Source: Moorella sp. UBA4076 (lineage in GTDB: Bacteria > Bacillota > DSM-521 > Neomoorellales > Neomoorellaceae). Taken from it: a stretch of DNA of 7,268 bases. Position 1 is the stretch's first letter. Each line of letters begins with the position of its first letter. This document shows positions 1-6,017 of the stretch, piece after piece. Location of the stretch: positions 1 through 7,268 of the forward strand of contig DFYS01000148.1 in assembly GCA_002383405.1 (NCBI GenBank), written 5' to 3'. The translations under genes and the position numbers were made by a program. The notes below the pieces were generated by a model. That model saw only the letters and a list, made by a program, of their open reading frames with translations. It made no database searches and was not told where the DNA came from.

Positions 1-160
1 CCTGATCCCAGTTCAGGTGCTGGCAAACATGAATTAAGGGGATGTAGGTCTCGGTAACGGCTTCGTGAAACCATTTTTCCGCCAGGGAAAAGTCGTCTTC
101 CCGGTCACGGACATAGGGTAGGTGGGCGTGCAATACTAAAGCAACATAACCACGGGACAT
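1..160 (-). CDS. GH57-type 1,4-alpha-glucan branching enzyme, N-terminal part (runs off the window)
   Basis: Only the first 53 codons are present; the gene continues beyond base 1. The protein begins MSRGYVALVLHAHLPYVR, followed by an AEKWFHEAVTETYIPL segment. The HAHLPYVR stretch and the E(A/S)xTETYIPL stretch are typical of the N-terminus of glycoside hydrolase family 57 branching enzymes (DUF1957 type), which make alpha-1,6 branches in glycogen-like glucans in the cytoplasm. The ATG at 158-160 is preceded on the minus strand by an AAAGGA ribosome binding site about 9-10 bases away. The DUF4912 gene behind it on the same strand fits, because DUF4912 proteins commonly sit next to GH57 genes in Firmicutes. 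The family call is firm; the exact activity cannot be checked from 53 residues. Confidence 0.85.
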   Translation of the reverse strand, partial: MSRGYVALVLHAHLPYVRDREDDFSLAEKWFHEAVTETYIPLIHVCQHLNWDQ

Positions 161-224
161 GGATTTTTTCCTTTCTATTTTAATCTATTGCCGGCAGCAG
201 TGCTGACGCATGTAGACATGGCAT

Positions 225-253
225 TGTATAAGGTATTTATGATTCTGCTGCAA
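225..253 (-). promoter_or_regulatory. Probable sigma-A promoter of the GH57 gene
   Basis: Read on the minus strand, TTGCAG (248-253) and TATACA (225-230) are separated by exactly 17 bases, and each matches four of six consensus bases. The -10 lies about 65 bases upstream of the GH57 start codon. The leader between them contains a short palindrome, CAGCAgTGCTG in plus-strand reading (195-205), which could be an operator or small hairpin. It implies that the GH57 gene can be transcribed independently of the DUF4912 gene. Confidence 0.45.
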
Positions 254-282
254 GAAGCCTTTATTAGATTGTTACTATGCTA

Positions 283-414
283 TCAGCACCCACTTAGGAC
301 CGCGGAATAGGGGCATCCTGCGATTACGGCACCCAAATTAGCTTGATTTTCGGGCCTGAAGTAGCAAACTTCCTCCACCATGACGATAGCTAAGGGTTTT
401 TGCAGGGGAATCAT
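283..414 (-). CDS. Doubtful small ORF, 43 residues
   Basis: An ATG-started frame on the minus strand encodes a 43-residue product beginning MIPLQKPLAIVMVEEV and ending in SAVLSGC. It contains two hydrophobic stretches and three cysteines. I do not recognise it. No ribosome binding site precedes the ATG at 412-414, and the frame stops inside the recurring TGATAGCA motif. It could be a decayed gene fragment or a chance frame in the 460-base gap between the GH57 and DUF4912 genes. Apart from this ORF, the promoter at 225-253 and the inverted repeat at 592-626, I see nothing in that gap. Confidence 0.15.
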   Translation of the reverse strand: MIPLQKPLAIVMVEEVCYFRPENQANLGAVIAGCPYSAVLSGC

Positions 415-591
415 TTATGGCATCGCGTTAAAATTTTTATCGCAGCAATCCCAGGCGCAAATCTCTGGCGGACAGGGTATATCGCGATTTTACCAGGTGC
501 TTGCTTTTTTCTTTATCCTGAGGATAGAGGCAAGAGGCACTCTGCTGTGCCGCTGCGGCGGATACAGGTATCCTTATGTATTTATGTAAAC

Positions 592-626
592 ATAGGGACG
601 GAATTGGAGAGCAAGGCCGTCCCTAT
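592..626. repeat. Inverted repeat at the DUF4912 stop codon, possible weak terminator
   Basis: ATAGGGACGG (592-601) and its exact complement CCGTCCCTAT (617-626) form a 10-bp stem with a 15-base loop. The right arm covers the stop codon of the DUF4912 gene (623-625). On the minus strand the stem is followed by GTTTAC rather than a run of T, so it is at best a poor intrinsic terminator. It could instead protect the 3' end of the mRNA. Confidence 0.5.
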
Positions 627-1222
627 TTATGATTATCAACCAATGCGATAGAACTCAAGCTGCTGCTCTCCTTGCCGGAATGTTCCACTGCCTGCCAGCA
701 GGCTTCTACGGGGGGCCACAGGGGGTCAATGATATTGCTGGGCTGGTCAGCAGGGGTAGTGACGATATTAGACCGGGCAATAGTAACATAACCATTATCC
801 GGAAACCAGCGCCCCAAATCGACACAAAAAGTACTGCGCGGTTTACCGGCATGGATATACCAGTTGTCGGCCATATCGGAGATGGCGATTTCAAAAAAAG
901 GCGCCTGCAGAAAATCGTACGGACGGTCAGTCAGGTCATAAACCCGTAGCAAGGGACGCGATTTCTCCCAGGCGTCCGGGCTGTAGCGTTGGGCCAGCTC
1001 CTTCTTTTTGGCATCGCTCAGCTCCCAATAGGCATACAGCCAGTTAGGATCCTTAACCATAAGGACGATTTCATCTTTGCCGTATTTAGTTGGTAATTCG
1101 TGGCTGGCAGGTGCCGAAACCGGTAAGGGTTTGGCAGCCGGGTAGATGGCCTGGCGGCGCCAGTACCAGAAGAGCGCCCCGCCAAGGAGGGCGATGATTA
1201 ACAGGGTCAAAAGCGTCATCAT
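623..1222 (-). CDS. DUF4912 membrane-anchored protein
   Basis: The product is 199 residues from the ATG at 1222; the adjacent ATG at 1219 is an equal candidate. A single membrane segment fills residues 3-20 (LLTLLIIALLGGALFWYW), followed by a basic RR and a short proline/alanine linker. From about residue 45 comes the DUF4912 domain, with the characteristic DEIVLMVKDPNWLYAYWELS stretch and a later DRPYDF motif. The frame is open for 68 more codons upstream, but that part is irregular and lies in the intergenic region; the GAAGCGGGG stretch just before the ATG pair is a fair ribosome binding site. The biochemical function of the family is unknown. Its position on the same strand behind a GH57 gene suggests a link to alpha-glucan metabolism or cell-surface carbohydrate. 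The domain call is firm, the role is inference. Confidence 0.85.
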   Translation of the reverse strand: MMTLLTLLIIALLGGALFWYWRRQAIYPAAKPLPVSAPASHELPTKYGKDEIVLMVKDPNWLYAYWELSDAKKKELAQRYSPDAWEKSRPLLRVYDLTDRPYDFLQAPFFEIAISDMADNWYIHAGKPRSTFCVDLGRWFPDNGYVTIARSNIVTTPADQPSNIIDPLWPPVEACWQAVEHSGKESSSLSSIALVDNHK

Positions 1223-1426
1223 GCAATAATCCCCGCTTCCTGGTGGAATAATGCTAACGGGCTGTTGAACTCTTCGTTTAGTATATCCACTTATTCTTAC
1301 TTTATTGCTGCAAAAACCAGGAAAGTACAGGGGTGAAAACCATACTGCCCGCAAGGCATAACGGAAAATACCATAGCAGGAAAAATTTGAAAAGTATATG
1401 AATGTACTGCAAACACCTTCACTCAA

Positions 1427-1645
1427 CTATAACACCATCTCCAGCTGCCCGGCGCCAGTATTGCGAACCAGGATAGACGTCGTACGGGGTCCCCAGGCTA
1501 TTGCTATCAGGCTGATCGCAAAGCAGCCATTTTGGAGCCGGGAAGTACTATCCGTGCGGCGCTCTAATATATGCCCTTTTTGAGGCGGCGGCAGGGAAAG
1601 GATCGACTTATTGGGGGTTTTAAAAACAAGCCGGTTATTGTATAT
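1427..1645 (-). pseudogene. Decayed open frame, C-terminal fragment of an unrecognised protein
   Basis: On the minus strand a frame of about 72 codons is open but has no ATG. Its last part reads ISLIAIAWGPRTTSILV followed by RNTGAGQLEMVL and a stop, which looks protein-like (a hydrophobic strand pattern), unlike the other frames here. It covers most of the 450-base gap between the DUF4912 and CPBP genes. Part of it (about 1470-1520) resembles, with mismatches and gaps, bases inside the small element at 4999-5141. I do not recognise the parent protein; it may be a chance frame. Confidence 0.2.
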
Positions 1646-1675
1646 TTAGGACAACAGGCAGGAGGTTGGCAGGAT

Positions 1676-2377
1676 ATGTTGGATATAGAATCAGAAAAAA
1701 ACCCCTGGAATTTACGCCAGTGCCTGGTAGTATTAATAGGCCTGCTGGCCGCCGGCTATGGTATGGCTTTATTAGTGCGTATTACCGGTAACCTGTTACC
1801 CCTTACCTGGCGTTACCTGCTCGTAGGGCTGTCCCAGGGGGCGGCCATCCTGGCAGGATTGCATTACTTCGTCCGTAAGAAGTACGGCCTGGGGCTGGCA
1901 GCCCTGGGGGTTAAGGCGGCCGCTCCGGGGCAGGTGCTCGCTGCCGGCCTGGGGGGCGGCCTGGTTTTATTTTTGCTGGTGGTGTTAGTCGGCGTCCTGT
2001 TGCAGTTTTTCTGGCCCGATCAGGCGCCGCAGCCTTTTACCGAACTGGTGCTTAACGCCCGCCGGCCGGCTGACCTGGCTATACCCCTGTTCCTGGGTGC
2101 TCTGGTAGCTCCGGTGACCGAAGAGCTATATTTCCGCGGCTTTCTTTTCCCGGCTATCAAAACCCGCTACGGCCTGCCGGCAGGCATCATCGGAAGCGGC
2201 TTGATCTTCGGCTTCCTGCACCTGGACCCGGTGCGCCTTCTGCCCCTGGCCCTGGGTGGTATGGGCCTGGCTTACCTTTATGAACGGACGGAAAATATAT
2301 TCGCTCCGATTGTCGCCCATACTACCTGGAATACGATCATGATCCTCATTCTTTACCTGGCCTTACGGTGGGTTTGA
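1676..2377 (+). CDS. CPBP-family intramembrane glutamic endopeptidase (CAAX/ABI protease)
   Basis: The product has 233 residues. The ATG at 1676 was chosen over an upstream in-frame start at 1571 because AGGAGG lies at 1660-1665, ten bases before it, and the upstream part is hydrophilic and irregular. The three CPBP motifs are present in order: EELYFR (E149, E150, R154), FGFLH (F178, H182) and HTTWN (H215, N219). These form the catalytic site of glutamate-dependent intramembrane proteases of the Rce1/ABI type. There are about six to eight hydrophobic membrane segments, including near 16-36, 86-110 and 205-230. Substrates are unknown in most bacterial members; roles in peptide processing or immunity to self-made bacteriocins are known for some. 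It ends 33 bases before the rRNA methyltransferase, so the two are probably co-transcribed, without an obvious functional link. Confidence 0.92.
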   Translation: MLDIESEKNPWNLRQCLVVLIGLLAAGYGMALLVRITGNLLPLTWRYLLVGLSQGAAILAGLHYFVRKKYGLGLAALGVKAAAPGQVLAAGLGGGLVLFLLVVLVGVLLQFFWPDQAPQPFTELVLNARRPADLAIPLFLGALVAPVTEELYFRGFLFPAIKTRYGLPAGIIGSGLIFGFLHLDPVRLLPLALGGMGLAYLYERTENIFAPIVAHTTWNTIMILILYLALRWV

Positions 2378-2410
2378 GGTCGGGCTTGGTGCCGCGCCGG
2401 CGGCATATGT

Positions 2411-3994
2411 GTGGGAATGGTGCGTGATAGAATGGAGATAGTTACCATTAAAGGTTTAAATCACGAAGGGGCCGGCGTTGGGCATCTGGGTAGTGGTCTG
2501 GCGGTCTTTGTCCCGGTTGCCCTGCCTGGAGAAAAAGTAAAAATAGAGCTGACTGCCAGGAAGAGGAATTACGCCCTGGGGCGGTTGATGGAAATAGTTG
2601 CGGCTTCCCCGGAGCGGGTGCTGCCACCCTGCCCGGAGGCACGGGCCTGCGGCGGCTGCCACCTGCAGCATCTGGATTATCGCGCCCAGCTGTACTGGAA
2701 GAGGCGTATGGTTACTGACGCCCTGCAGCGCCTGGGAGGATTGCATGACGTTCGCGTCCTGCCGGTGATGGGTATGACCAACCCCTGGGGTTATCGCAAC
2801 AAAGTGCGGTTCCATATAGCAGGAGGCCAGCTGGGCTTTTACCGGCCGGGAAGCCACGAGGTGGTCTCTTTTTCCTGCTGCCCCCTTTTGCCGGCGGACC
2901 TGATGGAACTTGCCCGCGGGATAGCCCGGTTGCTGCCGGGGCTGCCTGCCGGTCTCAGGCACGTCACCCTGCGCCGGGGTTGGGCTACCGGGGAGCTGCT
3001 GGTAGCCCTGGAGTCTGAAGCTGGCTGGACAGGGGGGGAGGGACTGGCTGCTGCATTGGCTGATCGTTTCCCGGAATTGGTCGGGGTTGTCGCCCTGGAC
3101 GGTGGAGTCGTGGTTGGGGACGAGCAGCAAGGTCAACAAGGACCGGTAGATACTACCGGCGGTGGTTATGGTCGGCGGGTGGAGATAAGTAAGGCGGGAA
3201 ACCTGCCACGGCAGTCTATGACCGGCAGCGGGGAAAGTTGGCGAGCGACAGCACGGACAGGCAACAGGGACCAGCAAAGACATTATGGCCGGGAGCGGAC
3301 GGATTGGGCGACGAACTCCGGTCGGAGGGGTGCCGGTAAAGAGCAGGCCGGACACAAAACAGGCTCTGATCGGATGTTAACTCGGGGCAGAGGCAATAAA
3401 GTTTTATACGGCCGCAATTATCTGGAGGAACGCCTGGGGGGCCTGCGTTTTCTGATATCGGCCGCTACCTTCTTACAGGTTAATTCCGCCCAGGCGGAGG
3501 TGCTATACGACCAGGCGGCCAAAAGGGCGGCCCTGCAGGGTGGGGAGGAGATTCTGGACGCTTACTGCGGCAGCGGCGCTATCGCTCTGTGGCTCAGCCG
3601 CCGGGCCGGCCGGGTGACGGGGGTGGAGGTGGTGCCGGCAGCCATTGCCGACGCCCGGCGCAACGCGGTTATCAACCGGATTAGCAACGTGCGCTTTAGT
3701 ACCGGGGCGGCTGAAGAGGTGCTGCCGCGCCTGGCCGGGTCCGGTTACCGGCCGGAGGTAGTAATCCTGGACCCGCCCCGGGCCGGCTGTGACCGGCAGG
3801 TGCTGGCAGCGGTGGCTACCATGGCGCCCCGGCGGGTGGTTTACGTTTCCTGCAACCCGGCGACGCTAGCCCGGGACATGGCTAACTTGCGGCAGGCTGG
3901 CTTTGCACCCGGCCCGGTGCAGCCGGTGGACATGTTTCCCCATACCCACCACGTGGAGTGCGTGGTATTGATGACAAATATAAAACGTGATTGA
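2411..3994 (+). CDS. rlmD: 23S rRNA (uracil-5-)-methyltransferase, RlmD/RumA family, with a large insertion
   Basis: The product has 527 residues from the GTG at 2411; ATGs at 2417 and 2432 (MEIVTIKG) are alternatives, and no strong ribosome binding site decides. It would methylate C5 of a uracil in 23S rRNA using S-adenosylmethionine. An N-terminal TRAM domain covers residues 8-62. The [4Fe-4S] cysteines are C74, C80, C83 (CGGC) and C156 or C157. The Rossmann domain follows with FLQVN (354-358), LDAYCGSG (382-389), DPPRAGC (454-460), the nucleophile C481 in VSCNP and the general base E516 in HHVEC. All key residues are intact, so it should be active. Family members are about 450 residues; the excess is a Gly/Arg/Gln/Thr-rich, poorly hydrophobic stretch at about 237-327. 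The family covers RlmD and RlmCD-like enzymes, so the exact target uracil is unsure. Confidence 0.93.
   Translation: MGMVRDRMEIVTIKGLNHEGAGVGHLGSGLAVFVPVALPGEKVKIELTARKRNYALGRLMEIVAASPERVLPPCPEARACGGCHLQHLDYRAQLYWKRRMVTDALQRLGGLHDVRVLPVMGMTNPWGYRNKVRFHIAGGQLGFYRPGSHEVVSFSCCPLLPADLMELARGIARLLPGLPAGLRHVTLRRGWATGELLVALESEAGWTGGEGLAAALADRFPELVGVVALDGGVVVGDEQQGQQGPVDTTGGGYGRRVEISKAGNLPRQSMTGSGESWRATARTGNRDQQRHYGRERTDWATNSGRRGAGKEQAGHKTGSDRMLTRGRGNKVLYGRNYLEERLGGLRFLISAATFLQVNSAQAEVLYDQAAKRAALQGGEEILDAYCGSGAIALWLSRRAGRVTGVEVVPAAIADARRNAVINRISNVRFSTGAAEEVLPRLAGSGYRPEVVILDPPRAGCDRQVLAAVATMAPRRVVYVSCNPATLARDMANLRQAGFAPGPVQPVDMFPHTHHVECVVLMTNIKRD
3119..3394 (+). other. Low-complexity in-frame insertion inside the rRNA methyltransferase
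   Basis: Residues about 237-327 replace what is normally a short strand linker between VVALDGGVVV and the conserved LYGRNYLEERLGGLRF. The stretch is rich in G, R, Q, T and S and almost lacks large hydrophobic residues, as expected for a disordered loop. The frame is kept throughout. I see no tandem repeats, terminal inverted repeats or target duplication at its edges, so its origin is open. Confidence 0.7.
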
Positions 3995-4115
3995 GGCTTG
4001 AAATACTCGCAGATACGTGCTGTATAACAGTATCCATTTAGTCCCTTAAATCCGAACATCTTCGCAAAGTGGAAAGGAAATATCGCGGCAGGATGCTGGT
4101 TCCGGCTATGCCGGG

Positions 4116-4544
4116 TTAGGGCTGATTAATATCTGAAATTTTAGCAAGAAACTCCTTCGGATCAATTGCCATCACAGGTGAACTGGTAAAATCCTTAGTA
4201 TTGCGGGTAACAATGCAATCGGCCTTGATTCTCCTGGCGATCGCTCCGGTAAGAGCGTCCTCAAAGTCCGTTACCTTGCTTGACAGGGCGGCCATAACGT
4301 CGGACGCCAGCGCGTCGGCAATAGCGACAAGACTGAGAAGCTGAATAACAGCCTCTTTTGATTTCCCGGCATCCCTGGTGGCTCTGCGCAGGATGTAATA
4401 AATATCGGTGACGGCATTGGCGGTTATATAGACTTCCGCATTGCCAAGTGAGGAAAGCTTCAGTACGTCATATGACGCATCAAAGAAATCCGTGCGCCGC
4501 AGGAGGACGTCAAGAACGATGTTTGTGTCGATCAGTATTCTCAT
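4116..4544 (-). CDS. PIN-domain ribonuclease toxin (VapC-like)
   Basis: The product has 142 residues. The PIN-fold acidic site is recognisable: D6 in LIDTNIVLDVLLRR, D47 in AVTDIYYILRR, the cluster D93/E95/D96 in VTDFEDALTGAIA, and D118 in IVTRNTKDF. These residues coordinate Mg2+ or Mn2+ for RNA cleavage in VapC-type toxins. The sequence is most like the PIN_3 group (COG5611-like). Its ATG overlaps the stop of the upstream antitoxin gene by four bases (ATGA), the classic coupling of type II toxin-antitoxin operons. It is AT-richer than the rRNA methyltransferase and CPBP genes to its left, which suggests horizontal acquisition. The cleaved RNA cannot be predicted from sequence. Confidence 0.9.
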   Translation of the reverse strand: MRILIDTNIVLDVLLRRTDFFDASYDVLKLSSLGNAEVYITANAVTDIYYILRRATRDAGKSKEAVIQLLSLVAIADALASDVMAALSSKVTDFEDALTGAIARRIKADCIVTRNTKDFTSSPVMAIDPKEFLAKISDINQP

Positions 4545-4759
4545 TGCTTTGCCAGCCTGTCCCTTCTGGCTTCTTCCAGCGTGTAGCCATCGTCTTCGAT
4601 GATACCGACAAGCCTGTTGAGGATGTCCAGCTTGTTTTCTCGCACGTCCGTCAGTTTGGCGATCGGCTTATTGTTTTTTGTAATGATTATATCCTGTGTT
4701 TCGGCAAGCTGAAGGTATTTGCCGATATTTGCTTTCAGTTCGGTTGCAGTGATAATCAT
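4541..4759 (-). CDS. Phd/YefM-family antitoxin
   Basis: The product has 72 residues. The N-terminal DNA-binding Phd/YefM part is clear (ATELKANIGKYLQLAE, then IIITKNNKPIAKL). A C-terminal helix, GYTLEEARRDRLAKQ, is typical of the region that wraps around and blocks a PIN toxin. The ATG at 4757-4759 is preceded by AAAGGGG (4769-4775 on the plus strand) at nine bases. Such antitoxins usually repress their own promoter together with the toxin. Confidence 0.92.
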   Translation of the reverse strand: MIITATELKANIGKYLQLAETQDIIITKNNKPIAKLTDVRENKLDILNRLVGIIEDDGYTLEEARRDRLAKQ

Positions 4760-4785
4760 TGCAAAAAGCCCCTTTCATGATTGGT

Positions 4786-4798
4786 ATGTTTAGTACAT
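4786..4798. promoter_or_regulatory. Candidate operator of the toxin-antitoxin operon
   Basis: ATGT-5-ACAT (arms 4786-4789 and 4795-4798) is a small palindrome just downstream of the -10 box, at the expected transcription start. Phd-type antitoxins bind short palindromes in this position, but an interrupted four-base match can arise by chance. Confidence 0.3.
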
Positions 4799-4802
4799 TT
4801 AT

Positions 4803-4831
4803 ATTATATTCATAACGTGCGATATTGTCAA
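4803..4831 (-). promoter_or_regulatory. Consensus sigma-A promoter of the Phd-PIN operon
   Basis: On the minus strand TTGACA (4826-4831) and TATAAT (4803-4808) match the consensus in all twelve bases, with a 17-base spacer. The -10 is about 45 bases upstream of the antitoxin start codon. A promoter this strong is expected for an autoregulated toxin-antitoxin operon. Confidence 0.88.
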
Positions 4832-4990
4832 TGAAGATAGCTCGATTATTGAGTTATTATAACGGCCAATAAGGCGGGGACGGTTAAAGCCTCTAAAAGT
4901 TTCATCCTGTGGTGTTGCAGAGGAAACCTCATCGCGGCCGTACCGTTACCAACTTGTCGGAAAGGCATTCACCAGGGTGAGCATACCATT

Positions 4991-4998
4991 TAATCCTC
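4991..4998. repeat. Target-site duplication, left copy
   Basis: TAATCCTC here is identical to 5142-5149 on the other side of the 143-bp element. One copy is redundant in the reading frame of the interrupted gene, which is what a transposition duplication predicts. Confidence 0.75.
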
Positions 4999-5141
4999 GT
5001 CACAGCTCAGGCTTGCCATCCAAGCTAACAGCCACAGCTACAACGTAATCCACCGTCACTATCACGAACTTGCCCCGCCATCGTATAGGCTTCCACAAGC
5101 TATTGCTATCAGATTGGCCGCAAGGTAGGCTGAGTAGACAC
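4999..5141. mobile_element. MITE-like non-coding insertion element, 143 bp
   Basis: The element is bounded by exact 8-bp direct repeats (TAATCCTC). It has imperfect terminal inverted repeats: the left end starts GTCACAGCTCAGGCT and the right end, read inward, starts GTGTCTACTCAGCCT, identical at 10 of 15 positions including a shared CTCAG. It has no transposase, so it would have been moved in trans by an element with similar ends. It interrupts the lactonase-like remnant on the minus strand, and deleting it with one duplicate joins the coding frame exactly. An 8-bp duplication occurs in several DDE transposase families, so the parent family cannot be named. Confidence 0.7.
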
Positions 5142-5149
5142 TAATCCTC
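5142..5149. repeat. Target-site duplication, right copy
   Basis: This is the second copy of TAATCCTC, flanking the right end of the 143-bp element. On the minus strand it encodes the end of the RRGL stretch of the interrupted gene. Confidence 0.75.
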
Positions 5150-5310
5150 TACGAAAGGCAATGACTTCATTATATACGGCATTGGTCATAGCATAAACCA
5201 TCCCTGTGCGATAACTCGTACTATTTTTTTGCATTTGACCGCTCTCCCTTAAAATATAGTTATTCAGATGCTAATTTTACGGGTGGCGTGCCAGCAGTCA
5301 GAAGCAATGA

Positions 5311-5604
5311 CAGTTTCCTCTAAGCCTGGATGTGCCCGGCCTGGGGGTGGCAGGGTGGCCTTATCCGATAGCTGTCGGCGTCTTCCAGGCCGGTACCCCG
5401 GTCTTTGCCAGCTCCTGGCCCTATGTACCCAGCCTGGCGGAGGCCCTCGTCGACCTGCTGCCCTTCGGCCTGGCTTTGTTAGTTATTGTGGTGCTGGTGA
5501 GTAACTATAGTTTCCTGCCGCAGCAGCGGGTCCAGCTGGATCAAATGCGCCCCCTTCATCCTACCCCACAAGGTGGTAGGTTTTCTGGGACGGATTTTCA
5601 CTAA
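5311..5604 (+). pseudogene. Fragment of an unrecognised membrane protein
   Basis: The frame is open from a stop at 5308-5310 to a TAA at 5602-5604. It reads like real protein from about 5323: SLDVPGLGVAGWPYPIAVGV, then a segment rich in W, P and Y, then a membrane helix (FGLALLVIVVLVSNYSF) and LPQQRVQLDQ. There is no ATG or ribosome binding site at its beginning. Near 5546 protein-like coding appears to shift one frame forward, giving APFILPHKVVGFLGRIF and a stop at 5633-5635. Missing start and an apparent frameshift point to a decayed gene end. I do not recognise the family. Confidence 0.35.
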
Positions 5605-5653
5605 CAGGACGTTGTTTCCCTGGCAGGAGCCTTGAAGATCACCCAAGCTATAC

Positions 5654-5689
5654 AAAAAAGCAGCAGGCGCACTATAGCGTTCCTGCTGC
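5654..5689 (-). terminator. Intrinsic terminator of the DUF4258-like/DUF2283 operon
   Basis: GCAGCAGG (5660-5667) pairs with CCTGCTGC (5682-5689), with a further CGC/GCG pairing inside. On the minus strand the stem is followed directly by six T (5654-5659), a textbook rho-independent terminator about 70 bases after the DUF2283 stop. On the plus strand GGTTTTAT follows, so it may also stop rightward transcription. Confidence 0.88.
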
Positions 5690-5760
5690 GGTTTTATCGG
5701 CCTTATTTTTGTTTTAAAGAACTTCTTCTTCGCGGCCTTCCGTGAGTAACCATGCCGTTC

Positions 5761-6012
5761 TCAACCCGCCTGGGCCTGGCTCAACTTAGAACCCGGGCCG
5801 GTAAGCATAATGCGGCCCAAAGGCAAGCCATCAGCCTCAAGGCGGGATAAATCTATCAGGTTGCTGGCGTGGTCAATATCTATGCCTACCAGTTGCCCTT
5901 CGGCATCAAAGTCCAGGACAACGCCCGGGGCGACTTCCATCGAGTCGGCGCTTTCTTTTTCCGCAAGGTCTATATACATGGTGTCAGTATCAGAGTAGTA
6001 ATGGAATTTCAT
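5761..6012 (-). CDS. DUF2283 small protein, possible antitoxin-like partner
   Basis: The product has 83 residues from the ATG at 6012. GAGGGG (minus strand, eight bases upstream) supports this start; a GTG at 6021, overlapping the upstream stop, is an alternative. The DUF2283 pattern is clear: MKFHYYSDTDTMYIDLAE, then APGVVLDFDAEGQLVGIDID and HASNLIDLS. The acidic, strand-rich fold is typical. The family has no established biochemical role, but its members often lie beside a small DUF4258-type or RelE-like gene and are listed as candidate antitoxins. It lies five bases after the upstream gene and is followed by a strong terminator, so the two form a compact operon. The family is firm; the antitoxin role is inference. 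Confidence 0.88.
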   Translation of the reverse strand: MKFHYYSDTDTMYIDLAEKESADSMEVAPGVVLDFDAEGQLVGIDIDHASNLIDLSRLEADGLPLGRIMLTGPGSKLSQAQAG

Positions 6013-6017
6013 GTTAA

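Larger units (their letters stand above)
4901..5234 (-). pseudogene. N-terminal remnant of a lactonase-like beta-propeller protein, interrupted by a small element
   Basis: From the ATG at 5234, with GGGAGAG upstream as ribosome binding site, the frame reads MQKNSTSYRTGMVYAMTNAV, then YNEVIAFRRGL. It breaks at 5142, where a 143-bp element is inserted. Joined across the element the frame continues NGMLTLVNAFPTSW, hits a TAA (4946-4948) where the family would have a glycine-rich turn residue, then reads RYGRDEVSSATPQD. The order of motifs (VYxMTN..NEVIAFRR, L..VNAFPT, GRDEVSS) resembles the first propeller blade of the lactonase/YVTN-type family as I remember it. The likeness ends near 4901, so everything after about 60 residues has been lost. 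Read with the element in place, the ORF ends after 41 codons at 5109. The family call is from memory of the motif order, but the restored frame is seen directly. Confidence 0.55.

Noticed and set aside
629..949. 106-codon open frame on the plus strand
   Set aside because: It lies antisense to the DUF4912 domain and has no recognisable motif or good ribosome binding site.
1223..1426. N-terminal extension of the DUF4912 frame by 68 codons
   Set aside because: The extension lacks domain similarity and would place an internal membrane segment after an irregular, cysteine- and aromatic-rich leader. The double ATG at 1222/1219 gives the normal short anchored form.
2456..3355. 299-codon open frame on the minus strand
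   Set aside because: It is antisense to the rRNA methyltransferase, whose motifs are unmistakable. Its translation is rich in P, Q, T and H without domain pattern, a usual shadow of GC-rich coding sequence.
3119..3394. Intein or mobile insertion in the rRNA methyltransferase
   Set aside because: No splicing-site residues (Cys/Ser at the start with His-Asn at the end), no terminal repeats and no target duplication are visible; low-complexity loop expansion is simpler.
4002..4030. Possible terminator after the rRNA methyltransferase
   Set aside because: CTGTATAACAG can fold into a short stem, but the stem is weak and no T run follows.
595..4883. GGGACGG shared by the inverted repeat at 592-601 and bases near 4877-4883, as a REP-type repeat
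   Set aside because: The match is only seven bases, the second site has no complementary arm, and no REP-associated transposase is present.
5268..5504. 78-codon ATG-started frame on the plus strand
   Set aside because: Its translation (many C, R, P, G) is the out-of-frame reading of the membrane-protein fragment, which makes better sense one frame over.
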